Shown here piece after piece: positions 1-6,559 of a stretch of 9,518 bases of DNA. The translations under genes were made by a program, and so were the position numbers. The notes beneath the pieces were generated by a model. The model was not told the origin of the DNA and did not search any database. It was given only the letters and a program-made list of their open reading frames with translations. How positions within the stretch are numbered: the first letter of the stretch is position 1; each line of letters starts with the position of its first letter. Source of the stretch: JACMNW01 sp031413495. Lineage in GTDB: Bacteria > Pseudomonadota > Alphaproteobacteria > Rhodobacterales > Rhodobacteraceae. The DNA lies in assembly GCA_031413495.1 (NCBI GenBank), contig JANOFE010000223.1:1-9518 (forward strand), given 5' to 3'.

Positions 1-22
1 TCTTCTGCATAAACATTTTCCC

Positions 23-42
23 ATGTAAAATATATTATACAT
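23..42. repeat. AT-rich near-perfect palindrome
   Basis: A 20-bp palindrome with outer arms ATGTA and TACAT and an AT-rich core. Nine of the ten symmetric pairs match; only the sixth pair is mismatched. It lies in a very AT-rich stretch (about bases 1-75) before the first gene. It could be an operator, or an AT-rich promoter element for a gene to the left of the window. I do not recognise a regulator family for it. Otherwise bases 1-235 show no convincing gene. Confidence 0.35.
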
Positions 43-235
43 TAATATCATTTACTTATCATGTTTAATTTCCCCAAAATCAGTTCGGCAAAGTTCTGCT
101 TGCTTAGGCCGTGAATTCCGGTCTTGGCCTACGGTTTGGCCCGCTTGTCCCCTACCCTTTTAGCAACAGGCGACAACGGGGGTATCCCCACCCAACTGAC
201 AGAACACCGCAGCATGTCACGAAAGGATCAAGAAG

Positions 236-1060
236 ATGGACTCTCAAGTCTTTATAGACGCCGCGCGTTACGCTCATATCTTTACCGTCGCCATTGGCTT
301 CGGCGCGGCCTTCCTTGCAGATTATCATGTGATCTCAAGGCTGGGACGCCCGATCGACAACAACCTGACCACCACGATGTACCTGTGTCATTCTGTGATC
401 TGGATGATGGTCTTTGGTATGTGGGTGACAGGTCTTATTCTGGTTCAAATCCGTACCGGCTTTGTGCTGGAGAATTTTACCCCTAAACTGATCAGCAAGC
501 TTGTGATCGTCGCGATCCTTACTGCCAACGCGTTTCTGATCAGCAAGATTGCGATGCCATTGGTTGAAGAAAACCGGGGCCGTAGCCTGATGTGGTTGCC
601 GCTAAGCAGCAAGCTTTGTCTTGCGGGCATCGGAGCGGTGTCTTCCGCAAGTTGGATGCTGGCATTGGCGATGGGATCAAGCAAAGTGTTGGCAACAAGT
701 GACTGGATCGTTTTTGCCATTCTGGTGCCGTTTATCTATTTTGCAGGTGTGTTGATGGCCGTCGCCATCATGTTTTTGCTTCACTTGGGCAGCCAAATGG
801 TGACACAACGGCCCAAACCGCGTGACGCGGTTCGGATACCAGCGGAAGGCCGCATTTTGACAAGCGGCACCGTCGAGCAGCCAAAGCAAGGCACTATGCC
901 CGACAAGTTCAGAGTGGCCGCCAGACTTTCGGAAGCGCGCCGTGTTGCAAGCGCCGCTGCCCCTGAACGCAGCATCGCGCCCAATATCACTGTCCGGCAT
1001 CAGCAAGCTGTCAGCGGTGCCACGATGCCCCGGGTGCCGGTACGGGTTGCTGCCGAATAG
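236..1060 (+). CDS. Five-helix inner-membrane protein of unknown function
   Basis: I do not recognise a named family. The 274-residue protein has about five hydrophobic segments, at roughly residues 8-30, 46-71, 85-109, 124-147 and 156-184. A polar, Ala/Arg-rich tail of about 90 residues (185-274) follows and is probably cytoplasmic and disordered. His14 and His31 lie in and at the end of the first helix and His52 in the second. Paired helix histidines like these occur in b-type haem-binding membrane proteins and CopD-like proteins, so haem or metal binding is possible but unproven. The ATG at 236 is supported by AAAGGA at 222-227, eight bases upstream. The gene converges on the kinase operon, with 41 bases between the stop codons. 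Composition matches the neighbouring GC-rich genes. It is clearly a real gene; its function is unknown. Confidence 0.85.
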   Translation: MDSQVFIDAARYAHIFTVAIGFGAAFLADYHVISRLGRPIDNNLTTTMYLCHSVIWMMVFGMWVTGLILVQIRTGFVLENFTPKLISKLVIVAILTANAFLISKIAMPLVEENRGRSLMWLPLSSKLCLAGIGAVSSASWMLALAMGSSKVLATSDWIVFAILVPFIYFAGVLMAVAIMFLLHLGSQMVTQRPKPRDAVRIPAEGRILTSGTVEQPKQGTMPDKFRVAARLSEARRVASAAAPERSIAPNITVRHQQAVSGATMPRVPVRVAAE

Positions 1061-1063
1061 GCC

Positions 1064-1097
1064 AAAAAACTTGCGAAGGGACAGATTCCCTTCGCAA
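1064..1097 (-). terminator. Intrinsic terminator of the nth-kinase operon
   Basis: A perfect 10-bp stem (TTGCGAAGGG at 1071-1080, CCCTTCGCAA at 1088-1097) closes a 7-base loop. Read on the minus strand, a TTTTTT run (1069-1064) follows one base after the stem, and the hairpin begins four bases after the kinase stop codon. On the plus strand the stem is followed by A's, so termination should act mainly on minus-strand transcripts. The hairpin also separates the two convergent genes. Confidence 0.85.
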
Positions 1098-1101
1098 AAA
1101 G

Positions 1102-2085
1102 CTAAATCAGGCCTTCTTTACGGAACAGCGCTTTCAAATCGGCGTCCGGGCGTGCGCCAAAGTGGCTAATCACTTCTGCTGCCGCCACACAGCCCATGCG
1201 CCCGCAGGTGCCAAGATTTTGCCCCGTTGCCATGCCATAAAGAAAGCCTGCCGCAAACTGGTCGCCGGCACCCGTGGCATCAACGGGCACAATCTTGCGC
1301 ACCGGAACCACGGCCTGTTCATTGCCGCGCACCACAATCACATCATGGCCAGACCGCGTGCAGACAATAAGGCCAGACTCCGCCGCCGCCTGTTCCAATG
1401 CTGATGACAGATCGGATTGATACAGTGATGACCATTCATGTTCATTGCCGATGACATAGTCGAGGTCTTTCACCAAACGGCGAAAATCATCGCGGTGCCG
1501 ATCCACGCAAAACGGGTCTGACAGCGCAATCCCCGCCTTACCGCCAGAGGCGTGGCACAGCTGAACCGCGCGTTCAAAGGCCTGTTTTCCGGGTACTTTA
1601 TCGTAGAGATAGCCTTCGAGGAACAGAATTTCTGCCTGCCCAGCCACATCATCAGAAACGTCAACCGGGCCAAGTTCTGATGATATCCCCAGATAGGTGT
1701 TCATCGACCGCTCACCATCGGGCGACACAAAGATCATAGACCGCGAGGTCGGCAGATCGCCCCCCGGCACCGGCGCATTGACAAAGTCGGTGCCATTGGT
1801 GGCCATCGTTTGGGCGTAGAACCGACCCAGCGCATCGTCATGCACACGGCCAATGAAGGCCGTCGTCAGCCCCAGATTGCCCAAGCCCGCAAGCGTGTTG
1901 GCAACCGATCCACCCGGCGCCTGCACCCGGTCTTTCATGGCGGCATACAGCACTTCACCACGATCCCGTTCCACTAGTTGCATGATGCCTTTTTCGATGC
2001 CCATCAGCTCGATAAAGCTGTCATCCGCGGTGGTGAACACATCCACAATGGCATTGCCGATGCCGACAACCTGATAGGATTTCAT
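1102..2085 (-). CDS. PfkB-family carbohydrate kinase, probable adenosine kinase
   Basis: A cytoplasmic kinase of 327 residues, normal length for the ribokinase/PfkB superfamily. It should transfer phosphate from ATP to a sugar or nucleoside hydroxyl. The N-terminal glycine-rich signature (GGSVAN, residues 58-63) and the C-terminal signature DATGAGD (269-275) are intact. Asp275 is the expected catalytic base, and the GAG forms the anion hole. The start, VVGIGNAIVDV, is typical of the alphaproteobacterial proteins annotated as adenosine kinase. The substrate is inferred from this overall likeness and could be another nucleoside or sugar. The ATG overlaps the nth stop codon as ATGA, so translation is probably coupled and the gene is read from the nth promoter. 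An intrinsic terminator follows immediately. Confidence 0.9.
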   Translation of the reverse strand: MKSYQVVGIGNAIVDVFTTADDSFIELMGIEKGIMQLVERDRGEVLYAAMKDRVQAPGGSVANTLAGLGNLGLTTAFIGRVHDDALGRFYAQTMATNGTDFVNAPVPGGDLPTSRSMIFVSPDGERSMNTYLGISSELGPVDVSDDVAGQAEILFLEGYLYDKVPGKQAFERAVQLCHASGGKAGIALSDPFCVDRHRDDFRRLVKDLDYVIGNEHEWSSLYQSDLSSALEQAAAESGLIVCTRSGHDVIVVRGNEQAVVPVRKIVPVDATGAGDQFAAGFLYGMATGQNLGTCGRMGCVAAAEVISHFGARPDADLKALFRKEGLI

Positions 2086-2726
2086 TCGGTTTTATCCTCA
2101 AAAAGACAATGATCCCGGATCGGGCAGATGCCGCATTTCGGTTTGCGCGCGACACAGATATAGCGGCCATGCAGGATCAACCAGTGATGCGCGTGCAACT
2201 GGTACTCGGCTGGCACATGATCTTCAATCGCGCGCTCCACCGCATCAACATCGCGCCCGGGTGCGATGCCAGACCGGTTGCCTAGCCGAAAGATATGCGT
2301 GTCGACGGCCTGGGCTGGTTGGCCAAACCACATGTTCAAAACAACATTCGCCGTTTTGCGCCCGACCCCCGGCAAAGATTGCAGCGCCGCACGCGATGAC
2401 GGCACCTCACCGCCAAAATCATCCACCAGAATCTGACTAAGCCGTATCACATTGCGGGCCTTATTGCGGTAAAGGCCGATGGTTTTAATCGCTTGGATCA
2501 CTGCTTCTTCGCCTAAGACCAGCATCTTTTGCGGCGTATCCGCGATGGCGAACAAAGGTCTGGTGGCCTTGTTGACCCCGGCATCGGTCGACTGTGCAGA
2601 AAGCGCCACCGCCACCACCAGCGTGTAGGCGTTCAGATGGTGCAATTCACCTTTCGGTTCCGGCTCCAACGCCTGAAACCGGGAAAAGATCGCTTGCATC
2701 GCGGCAAAGGAAAGCTGGCGCACCAT
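2082..2726 (-). CDS. nth: Endonuclease III (DNA glycosylase/AP lyase)
   Basis: A bifunctional base-excision-repair enzyme that removes oxidised pyrimidines and nicks the abasic site. The 214-residue form starting at 2726 aligns end to end with E. coli Nth (211 residues). The helix-hairpin-helix LPGVGRKTA is at 118-126. Lys124 matches the catalytic lysine and Asp142 (in VDTHIFR) the catalytic aspartate. The C-terminal 4Fe-4S motif is complete: Cys191-x6-Cys198-x2-Cys201-x5-Cys207. Upstream in-frame starts exist at 2741 and at 2807. The 2807 start has the best Shine-Dalgarno (GAGGT at 2815-2819) but would add 27 residues not expected in the family. I prefer 2726 on family length, with weak ribosome-binding support. 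The 3' end overlaps the kinase start by four bases. Confidence 0.93.
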   Translation of the reverse strand: MVRQLSFAAMQAIFSRFQALEPEPKGELHHLNAYTLVVAVALSAQSTDAGVNKATRPLFAIADTPQKMLVLGEEAVIQAIKTIGLYRNKARNVIRLSQILVDDFGGEVPSSRAALQSLPGVGRKTANVVLNMWFGQPAQAVDTHIFRLGNRSGIAPGRDVDAVERAIEDHVPAEYQLHAHHWLILHGRYICVARKPKCGICPIRDHCLFEDKTE

Positions 2727-2831
2727 GCCTGCGATATGCATCACCACCCGCAATCCGGCAAGGCAGAAGGCGCAATTTTCGGGTCGCGACGGCGGCAAAG
2801 GCGGCATATCCTGCACCTCAAGGAGATTGAC
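2727..2831. promoter_or_regulatory. Divergent nth / alkyltransferase intergenic region
   Basis: About 105 bases separate the preferred nth start from the alkyltransferase start. The plus-strand gene has a strong Shine-Dalgarno, AAGGAG at 2820-2825, six bases before its ATG. This fixes its start. Directly beside it on the other strand is GAGGT (2819-2815), which would serve an alternative nth start at 2807. I see no clear -35/-10 pairs. Promoters for both repair genes must lie here or inside the opposing 5' coding ends. Confidence 0.5.
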
Positions 2832-3677
2832 ATGCCCGATACACCCGATGCCCCTGCCTATCACTACGCCGTCATCGCCCGCGCGCTGCGCCATATTGAT
2901 GAAGGCGGTCCCTCCCTGACGCTGGAAGACCTCGCCACCCGCATGGGGATGAGTGCGGCGCATTTTCAGCGCGTGTTTTCACAATGGGTGGGCGTATCGC
3001 CCAAGCGGTATCAGCAATACCTGACGCTGGATCACGCAAAGCGCCTGTTGGCGGACCGCTTTTCCGTACTGGAAACCTCGCTTGAGGCGGGGCTATCGGG
3101 TGGCGGTCGGCTGCACGATCTGTTCCTGCGCTGGGAAGCGATGAGCCCGGGCGACTATGCCCGGGGCGGGGATGGTCTGACAATTTCATGGGGCCTGTTT
3201 CCAACGCCTTTTGGGCAGGCGTTGGCGATGGCTACGGATCGCGGGTTGTGTGGGCTAGCGTTCACCGACGACTGCGGGCTTGATGCCGCCATGGCTGATA
3301 TGACGGCACGCTGGCCAAGGGCTGCGTATCTGCGCGATGACGCGACCGTTGCCCCCTCTATTGCGGCGGCTTTTGGGGGTGGCAATTCAACTGATATCCG
3401 CCTTCACCTGATAGGTGCGCCGTTCCAGATCAAAGTCTGGGAGGCCCTTTTGCAAATCCCGACCGGGCATGTCACCACCTATTCCGAACTGGCGGGCGCT
3501 GTTGGCCATGCATCGGCCGTGCGCGCCGTTGGCACCGCCGTTGGCCGCAACCCGATCAGCTGGCTGATCCCCTGCCACCGCGCCATGCGCAAATCGGGCG
3601 GGCTTGGCGGCTACCACTGGGGCCTTCCGGTAAAGCGCGCCATGCTGGCATGGGAAGCCGCCCGCACAGAGATGTGA
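2832..3677 (+). CDS. Ada-like HTH / methylated-DNA-cysteine S-methyltransferase
   Basis: A 281-residue two-domain protein. Residues about 9-112 form an AraC-type helix-turn-helix region (AAHFQRVFSQWVGVSPKRY at 42-60). Residues about 117-277 are an O6-alkylguanine-DNA alkyltransferase. The active-site motif PCHR is at 247-250, with Cys248 as alkyl acceptor, and the upstream segment FQIKVWEALLQIPTG is typical. The enzyme transfers the alkyl group from guanine O6 (or thymine O4) to its own cysteine in a suicide reaction. The N-terminal zinc-type Ada domain, which repairs phosphotriesters and switches E. coli Ada into an activator, is absent, so regulation must differ from classical Ada. The start at 2832 has AAGGAG six bases upstream. 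The gene diverges from nth, pairing two base-damage repair functions. Confidence 0.92.
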   Translation: MPDTPDAPAYHYAVIARALRHIDEGGPSLTLEDLATRMGMSAAHFQRVFSQWVGVSPKRYQQYLTLDHAKRLLADRFSVLETSLEAGLSGGGRLHDLFLRWEAMSPGDYARGGDGLTISWGLFPTPFGQALAMATDRGLCGLAFTDDCGLDAAMADMTARWPRAAYLRDDATVAPSIAAAFGGGNSTDIRLHLIGAPFQIKVWEALLQIPTGHVTTYSELAGAVGHASAVRAVGTAVGRNPISWLIPCHRAMRKSGGLGGYHWGLPVKRAMLAWEAARTEM

Positions 3678-3710
3678 TGCGCGGAAATCAGCCGCCCACC
3701 GGCCCCATCT

Positions 3711-3738
3711 TTCGCAGACCCCCACGCATTGCTATAAG
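3711..3738 (+). promoter_or_regulatory. Possible promoter of the OmpA-family lipoprotein gene
   Basis: TATAAG (3733-3738) resembles a -10 box, with a weak -35-like TTCGCA (3711-3716) 16 bases upstream. It sits about 45 bases before the lipoprotein ATG in the only gap upstream of that gene. The -35 match is poor, so this is tentative. Confidence 0.35.
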
Positions 3739-3783
3739 GCCACACAAGCCCGGCAAACGGGCCCCTGAAACGAGGCGGCAGAT

Positions 3784-4440
3784 ATGAACTTCAAAACACC
3801 CCTGATCCTGGCATCCCTTGGCCTTTTTGGCCTTACCGCTTGCTCAGTTGATCCCAATGCTTTTCCCGGTGATCCCAATGCGCGTGCGCGCGGCGGGGCC
3901 ATAACAGGCGCGCTTATCGGCGGCGCCCTTGGGGCCAGCAGTGATGACAACAGGCTTGGCAAAGCCTTGGTGGGCGCGGGCATAGGGGCTGCTCTTGGTG
4001 GTGTGATTGGCACGAATCTTGATCAGCAGGCCGCTGATCTGCGGGCCGTCAACGGCAACTTCACGGTGACCAACAACGGCCAGTACCTTGTGGTGAACAT
4101 GCCGCAAGATCTGTTGTTCACAACGGATAGTGCCACTTTGCGCCCGGATTTGACCCGCGACATCAAGTCGATTGCCGCCAATCTGCAGCAATACCCCAAC
4201 AGCCAGATCGAGGTGATCGGTCATACCGACAACACCGGATCCTCTGCCTATAACCAAGACCTGTCACAGCGCCGCGCCGTTTCTGTGGCCGAAGTGCTGC
4301 GCGGGGCCGGCGTGCCAAACGCACGGATTGCAGCCTTTGGGCGCGGTGAAGATCAACCGCTGCCAACGGCGTCTAACCTGACACCCGAAGGCCGCGCGCA
4401 GAACCGCCGGGTCGAGATTATCATTCGCCCGACACTCTGA
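3784..4440 (+). CDS. OmpA/Pal-type outer-membrane lipoprotein with glycine zipper
   Basis: A 218-residue lipoprotein that probably tethers the outer membrane to peptidoglycan. A signal peptide ends in the lipobox LTAC, with lipidated Cys20. Residue +2 is Ser, consistent with outer-membrane sorting. Residues about 37-76 are a Gly/Ala-rich glycine-zipper segment (GGAITGALIGGALGA and GAGIGAALGGVIG) that could form a membrane-inserting hairpin. Residues about 105-217 are an OmpA-like peptidoglycan-binding domain. GHTDN is at 146-150 and LSQRRAVSV at 160-168; Asp149 and Arg164 match the diaminopimelate-binding pair known from OmpA proteins. The architecture is that of YiaD-like proteins, not Pal itself, and no tol genes are adjacent. 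GAGG lies eight bases before the ATG. An intrinsic terminator follows, so it is probably monocistronic. Confidence 0.92.
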   Translation: MNFKTPLILASLGLFGLTACSVDPNAFPGDPNARARGGAITGALIGGALGASSDDNRLGKALVGAGIGAALGGVIGTNLDQQAADLRAVNGNFTVTNNGQYLVVNMPQDLLFTTDSATLRPDLTRDIKSIAANLQQYPNSQIEVIGHTDNTGSSAYNQDLSQRRAVSVAEVLRGAGVPNARIAAFGRGEDQPLPTASNLTPEGRAQNRRVEIIIRPTL

Positions 4441-4460
4441 TCCCAAACCCAACCTGAATG

Positions 4461-4491
4461 AACAGCCGGGGGGCAACCCTTGGCTGTTTTT
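4461..4491 (+). terminator. Intrinsic terminator after the OmpA-family gene
   Basis: The stem AACAGCC (4461-4467) pairs with GGCTGTT (4482-4488) around a loop that can pair further through G and C runs. A T-run follows (4487-4491). It lies 20 bases after the lipoprotein stop codon and in the right orientation. Confidence 0.8.
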
Positions 4492-4504
4492 CGTTGCACT
4501 TGCC

Positions 4505-4534
4505 GGAATGTGGTCTAAAACTTTCACCAATTCC
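4505..4534 (+). promoter_or_regulatory. Inverted repeat before the FadR-family gene, candidate operator
   Basis: The left arm GGAATgTGGT (4505-4514) and right arm ACCAATTCC (4526-4534) are complementary apart from one extra G, with 11 bases between. The TGGT and ACCA ends resemble half-sites of FadR-subfamily GntR operators, but those normally have a 3-base spacer. The repeat ends ten bases before the ATG. Autoregulatory binding or an mRNA hairpin over the ribosome-binding site are both possible. Confidence 0.4.
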
Positions 4535-4544
4535 GGGGAAAGCC

Positions 4545-5312
4545 ATGCCATTTCTAAAAATTGAGGCCGAAAAACTTTCGCTGTCCGTTGTGCGGCAAAT
4601 CGAACTGCTCATCTTGCGCGGCATTCTGCGGCCCGGTGAACGGTTGCCAGCAGAGCGCGAATTGTCCGAACGGATGGGGGTCAGCCGCCCATCGCTGCGC
4701 GAAGCGATCGCTGACCTGCATGTGCGCGGCCTGCTAAGCAGTCGGCCGGGGGCGGGTATCTTCGTGGCCGACGTGCTGGGCTCAGCGTTTTCCGAAGGTT
4801 TGGTGCAGCTGTTTGCCAGTCATGAAGAAGCGGTGTTCGATTACATTGCCTTTCGCCGCGATATGGAAGGGCTGGCAGCGGAACGCGCGGCAACATTGGG
4901 GTCTGATACCGATCTGCAGGTGATCAACACAATTTTTATGAAAATGGAGGCCGCCCATACAAAGCGCGACCCCACGGATGAGGCCGCACTCGACGCCGAA
5001 TTTCATATGGCAATCATCGAGGCCAGCCATAACATCATCATGTTGCATATGATGCGCTCGATGTTCGATCTGCTGCGTCAAGGGGTGTTCTACAATCGGC
5101 AGGTCATGTTCAAACAACGCATGACGCGCGAAGCATTGCTGGATCAGCACCGCCAGATGAATATCGGCCTGCAAGCGCGCGATCCGGTTGGCGCACGCGC
5201 CGCAGTGGTCGCACATTTGAATTATGTTGAGCAGTCTTTGACCGCGCAAATAAAGGCTGAACGCAACGAGGCCGTGGCGAAACAGCGTTTTGAGCATGAA
5301 CGAAGCCGTTAA
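4545..5312 (+). CDS. FadR-subfamily GntR transcriptional regulator (FCD domain)
   Basis: A 255-residue cytoplasmic regulator. Residues about 12-75 are a winged helix-turn-helix of the GntR family (LPAERELSERMGVSRPSLRE at 34-53). Residues about 97-232 form an all-helical FCD effector domain. Asp150, His154, His202 and His224 are plausible metal-binding positions of such domains. Relatives sense small carboxylates such as lactate, pyruvate or other organic acids and usually repress a neighbouring catabolic operon. No such operon is in this window, so the ligand and targets cannot be assigned. The start at 4545 fits the family (MPFLKIEAEKLSLSVVRQIE) and follows a GGGGAAAG ribosome-binding site. 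An upstream in-frame ATG at 4458 would run through the preceding terminator and is rejected. The gene converges on the atp operon. Confidence 0.92.
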   Translation: MPFLKIEAEKLSLSVVRQIELLILRGILRPGERLPAERELSERMGVSRPSLREAIADLHVRGLLSSRPGAGIFVADVLGSAFSEGLVQLFASHEEAVFDYIAFRRDMEGLAAERAATLGSDTDLQVINTIFMKMEAAHTKRDPTDEAALDAEFHMAIIEASHNIIMLHMMRSMFDLLRQGVFYNRQVMFKQRMTREALLDQHRQMNIGLQARDPVGARAAVVAHLNYVEQSLTAQIKAERNEAVAKQRFEHERSR

Positions 5313-5330
5313 GGGAAAAATCGCCAGCCC

Positions 5331-5364
5331 AAAACAGCCAAAGGCCCGGCGTGATAACCGGGCC
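5331..5364 (-). terminator. Intrinsic terminator of the atp F0 operon
   Basis: A perfect 7-bp GC stem (GGCCCGG at 5343-5349, CCGGGCC at 5358-5364) has an 8-base loop. On the minus strand it is followed by TTTGGCTGTTTT (5342-5331), a broken T-rich tract, and lies 23 bases after the atpF stop codon. On the plus strand no T-tract follows, so it is assigned mainly to the atp transcript, although it could also slow read-through from the regulator gene. Confidence 0.7.
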
Positions 5365-5386
5365 CTGTGCTATGTTCCTAGAATTG

Positions 5387-5941
5387 TTAGTGCAGACGCG
5401 CTTCGACCTGTGCAATCGCATCGTCGATAGACGTGGCCTGCGTTTCTGCCGTCATCTGCTTGGCCAAAACATCGCCAGCCACCGCGACGGCTATCGAAAC
5501 CGCGCGTTCCCGCACTTGGCGCAAAGCCGCTGCTTCGGCCGATGCAATCTGGTCCTGCGCTGCCGCCAAACGGCGGGCAATGGCAGTTTTCAGATCAGCC
5601 TTGGCTTGCTTGGCCGCAGCCATCGCTTCTTCACGCGCACCTGCAACGATGCGGTCAGATTGTTCCTGCACTTCGCGCTGCTTACGCTCATACGACGCCA
5701 AAATCGCCTTGGCCTCTTCGCGCAAGGTGCGGGCTTCTTCCAGATCAGCCTTGATCTGCACGGCACGCGCATCAAGCATCCCGGTCAATTTGCCCGGCAC
5801 ACCCATATAGATAAGAACACCCACGAACACGAGGAATGCGATCAACACAACGAAATTGGTGTTGTTCAACGAAATGAACGGTCCCGTTGCCGCAAAGGCC
5901 GGCTGGCTGGCCAAAGTCAGGGCAATAACAAGCTTCTTCAT
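5387..5941 (-). CDS. atpF: ATP synthase F0 subunit b
   Basis: One of the two non-identical peripheral-stalk subunits that hold F1 stationary against the rotating c-ring. The 184-residue protein starts with a signal-like hydrophobic stretch (MKKLVIALTLASQPAFA). A membrane anchor follows at about 29-48 and then a long, charged, Ala/Glu/Arg-rich helix (about 55-175) that should form the b-b' coiled coil. In the photosynthetic and alphaproteobacterial type, b and b' are separate genes, as here. The start codon lies three bases after the atpF' stop. Its ribosome-binding sequence AAGGGG lies just inside the end of atpF', which suggests translational coupling. It is the last gene of the operon and is followed by a terminator. 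Confidence 0.93.
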   Translation of the reverse strand: MKKLVIALTLASQPAFAATGPFISLNNTNFVVLIAFLVFVGVLIYMGVPGKLTGMLDARAVQIKADLEEARTLREEAKAILASYERKQREVQEQSDRIVAGAREEAMAAAKQAKADLKTAIARRLAAAQDQIASAEAAALRQVRERAVSIAVAVAGDVLAKQMTAETQATSIDDAIAQVEARLH

Positions 5942-5944
5942 ATC

Positions 5945-6487
5945 CTACCCCTTCAACCGGGCGGTTACCGCCGCCGTGATTGATTTTGCATCCGCCTTAC
6001 CACCCAAAACGGAAACCAATTCGCGCGCTGTGTCTTTTGCAACTTCGGTGATTGCATCCAGTGCGCCCGCTTTGATTTCGGTGATCTTCATCTCCGATTC
6101 CACCGCTTTTGCCGCAATTTCCGCATCCGCTTTGCCAATTGCCTTATCCAGATCTTTCTGAATGTCCGCCTTGGACGCCGCCACAATTTTTGCCGCCTCG
6201 CCGCGTGCTGTTGCCAGCGCATCGTTATAGGCTTTTTCGGCCTGAACGGCCTTTTGTTTGAATTCTTCGGCGGCAGCCAGATCATTGGTGATCGTGCCAC
6301 TGCGTTCTGCAAGCACTGCGCCAATGCGCGGCAAAGCCACACGCGACAGCACCAGATAAATCACGACAAGCGTGACGGCGAGCCAGAAAATCTGGTTCGG
6401 AAAAGTATCGAAGTTCAGCTGCGGCAGACCTGCTTTTTCAGCATGCTCTGCGCCGCCTGCAACCACTTCGGTCGTTGTTGTCGCCAT
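5945..6487 (-). CDS. atpF': ATP synthase F0 subunit b'
   Basis: The second peripheral-stalk subunit, also called atpG or atpX. The 180-residue protein has a short polar N-terminus and then the typical LPQLNFDTFPNQIFWLAV segment leading into one transmembrane helix (about 31-51). A long, charged, Ala-rich coiled-coil helix runs to the C-terminus. The start at 6487 is chosen over an in-frame ATG at 6532 because GAGGAG lies just upstream of it and because the family begins here. The 6532 start would also lie inside a stable mRNA hairpin (6517-6540). It is the gene next to atpE in the usual alphaproteobacterial F0 order. Confidence 0.93.
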   Translation of the reverse strand: MATTTTEVVAGGAEHAEKAGLPQLNFDTFPNQIFWLAVTLVVIYLVLSRVALPRIGAVLAERSGTITNDLAAAEEFKQKAVQAEKAYNDALATARGEAAKIVAASKADIQKDLDKAIGKADAEIAAKAVESEMKITEIKAGALDAITEVAKDTARELVSVLGGKADAKSITAAVTARLKG

Positions 6488-6516
6488 GGTCGTCTCCTCG
6501 CGGAACCTGAAGTTAC

Positions 6517-6540
6517 CCGGCGGGGCTTTCACCCCACCGG
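6517..6540 (-). promoter_or_regulatory. Stable mRNA stem-loop between atpE and atpF'
   Basis: In the minus-strand transcript, CCGGUGGGG pairs with CCCCGCCGG around a UGAAAG loop. This gives nine pairs including one G-U wobble. The G-U pair exists only in the minus-strand RNA; on the plus strand the same position is a C-A mismatch. No T-tract follows. It lies 19 bases after the atpE stop codon. A segmental mRNA-stability or processing element that favours the many-copy c subunit is the likely role (inference). Confidence 0.6.
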
Positions 6541-6559
6541 ACGCTTGGCCCTCAAAAGA

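Noticed and set aside
178..189. A GGGG/CCCC inverted repeat before the first gene
   Set aside because: Four-base arms in a GC-rich leader are expected by chance.
3748..3762. A GCCCG/CGGGC hairpin as terminator of the alkyltransferase gene
   Set aside because: The stem is only five pairs with no T-tract on the plus strand, and it lies downstream of the likely promoter of the next gene.
4458..4544. An upstream ATG for the FadR-family regulator
   Set aside because: It would be translated through the terminator hairpin of the preceding gene. The start at 4545 matches the family and has a ribosome-binding site.
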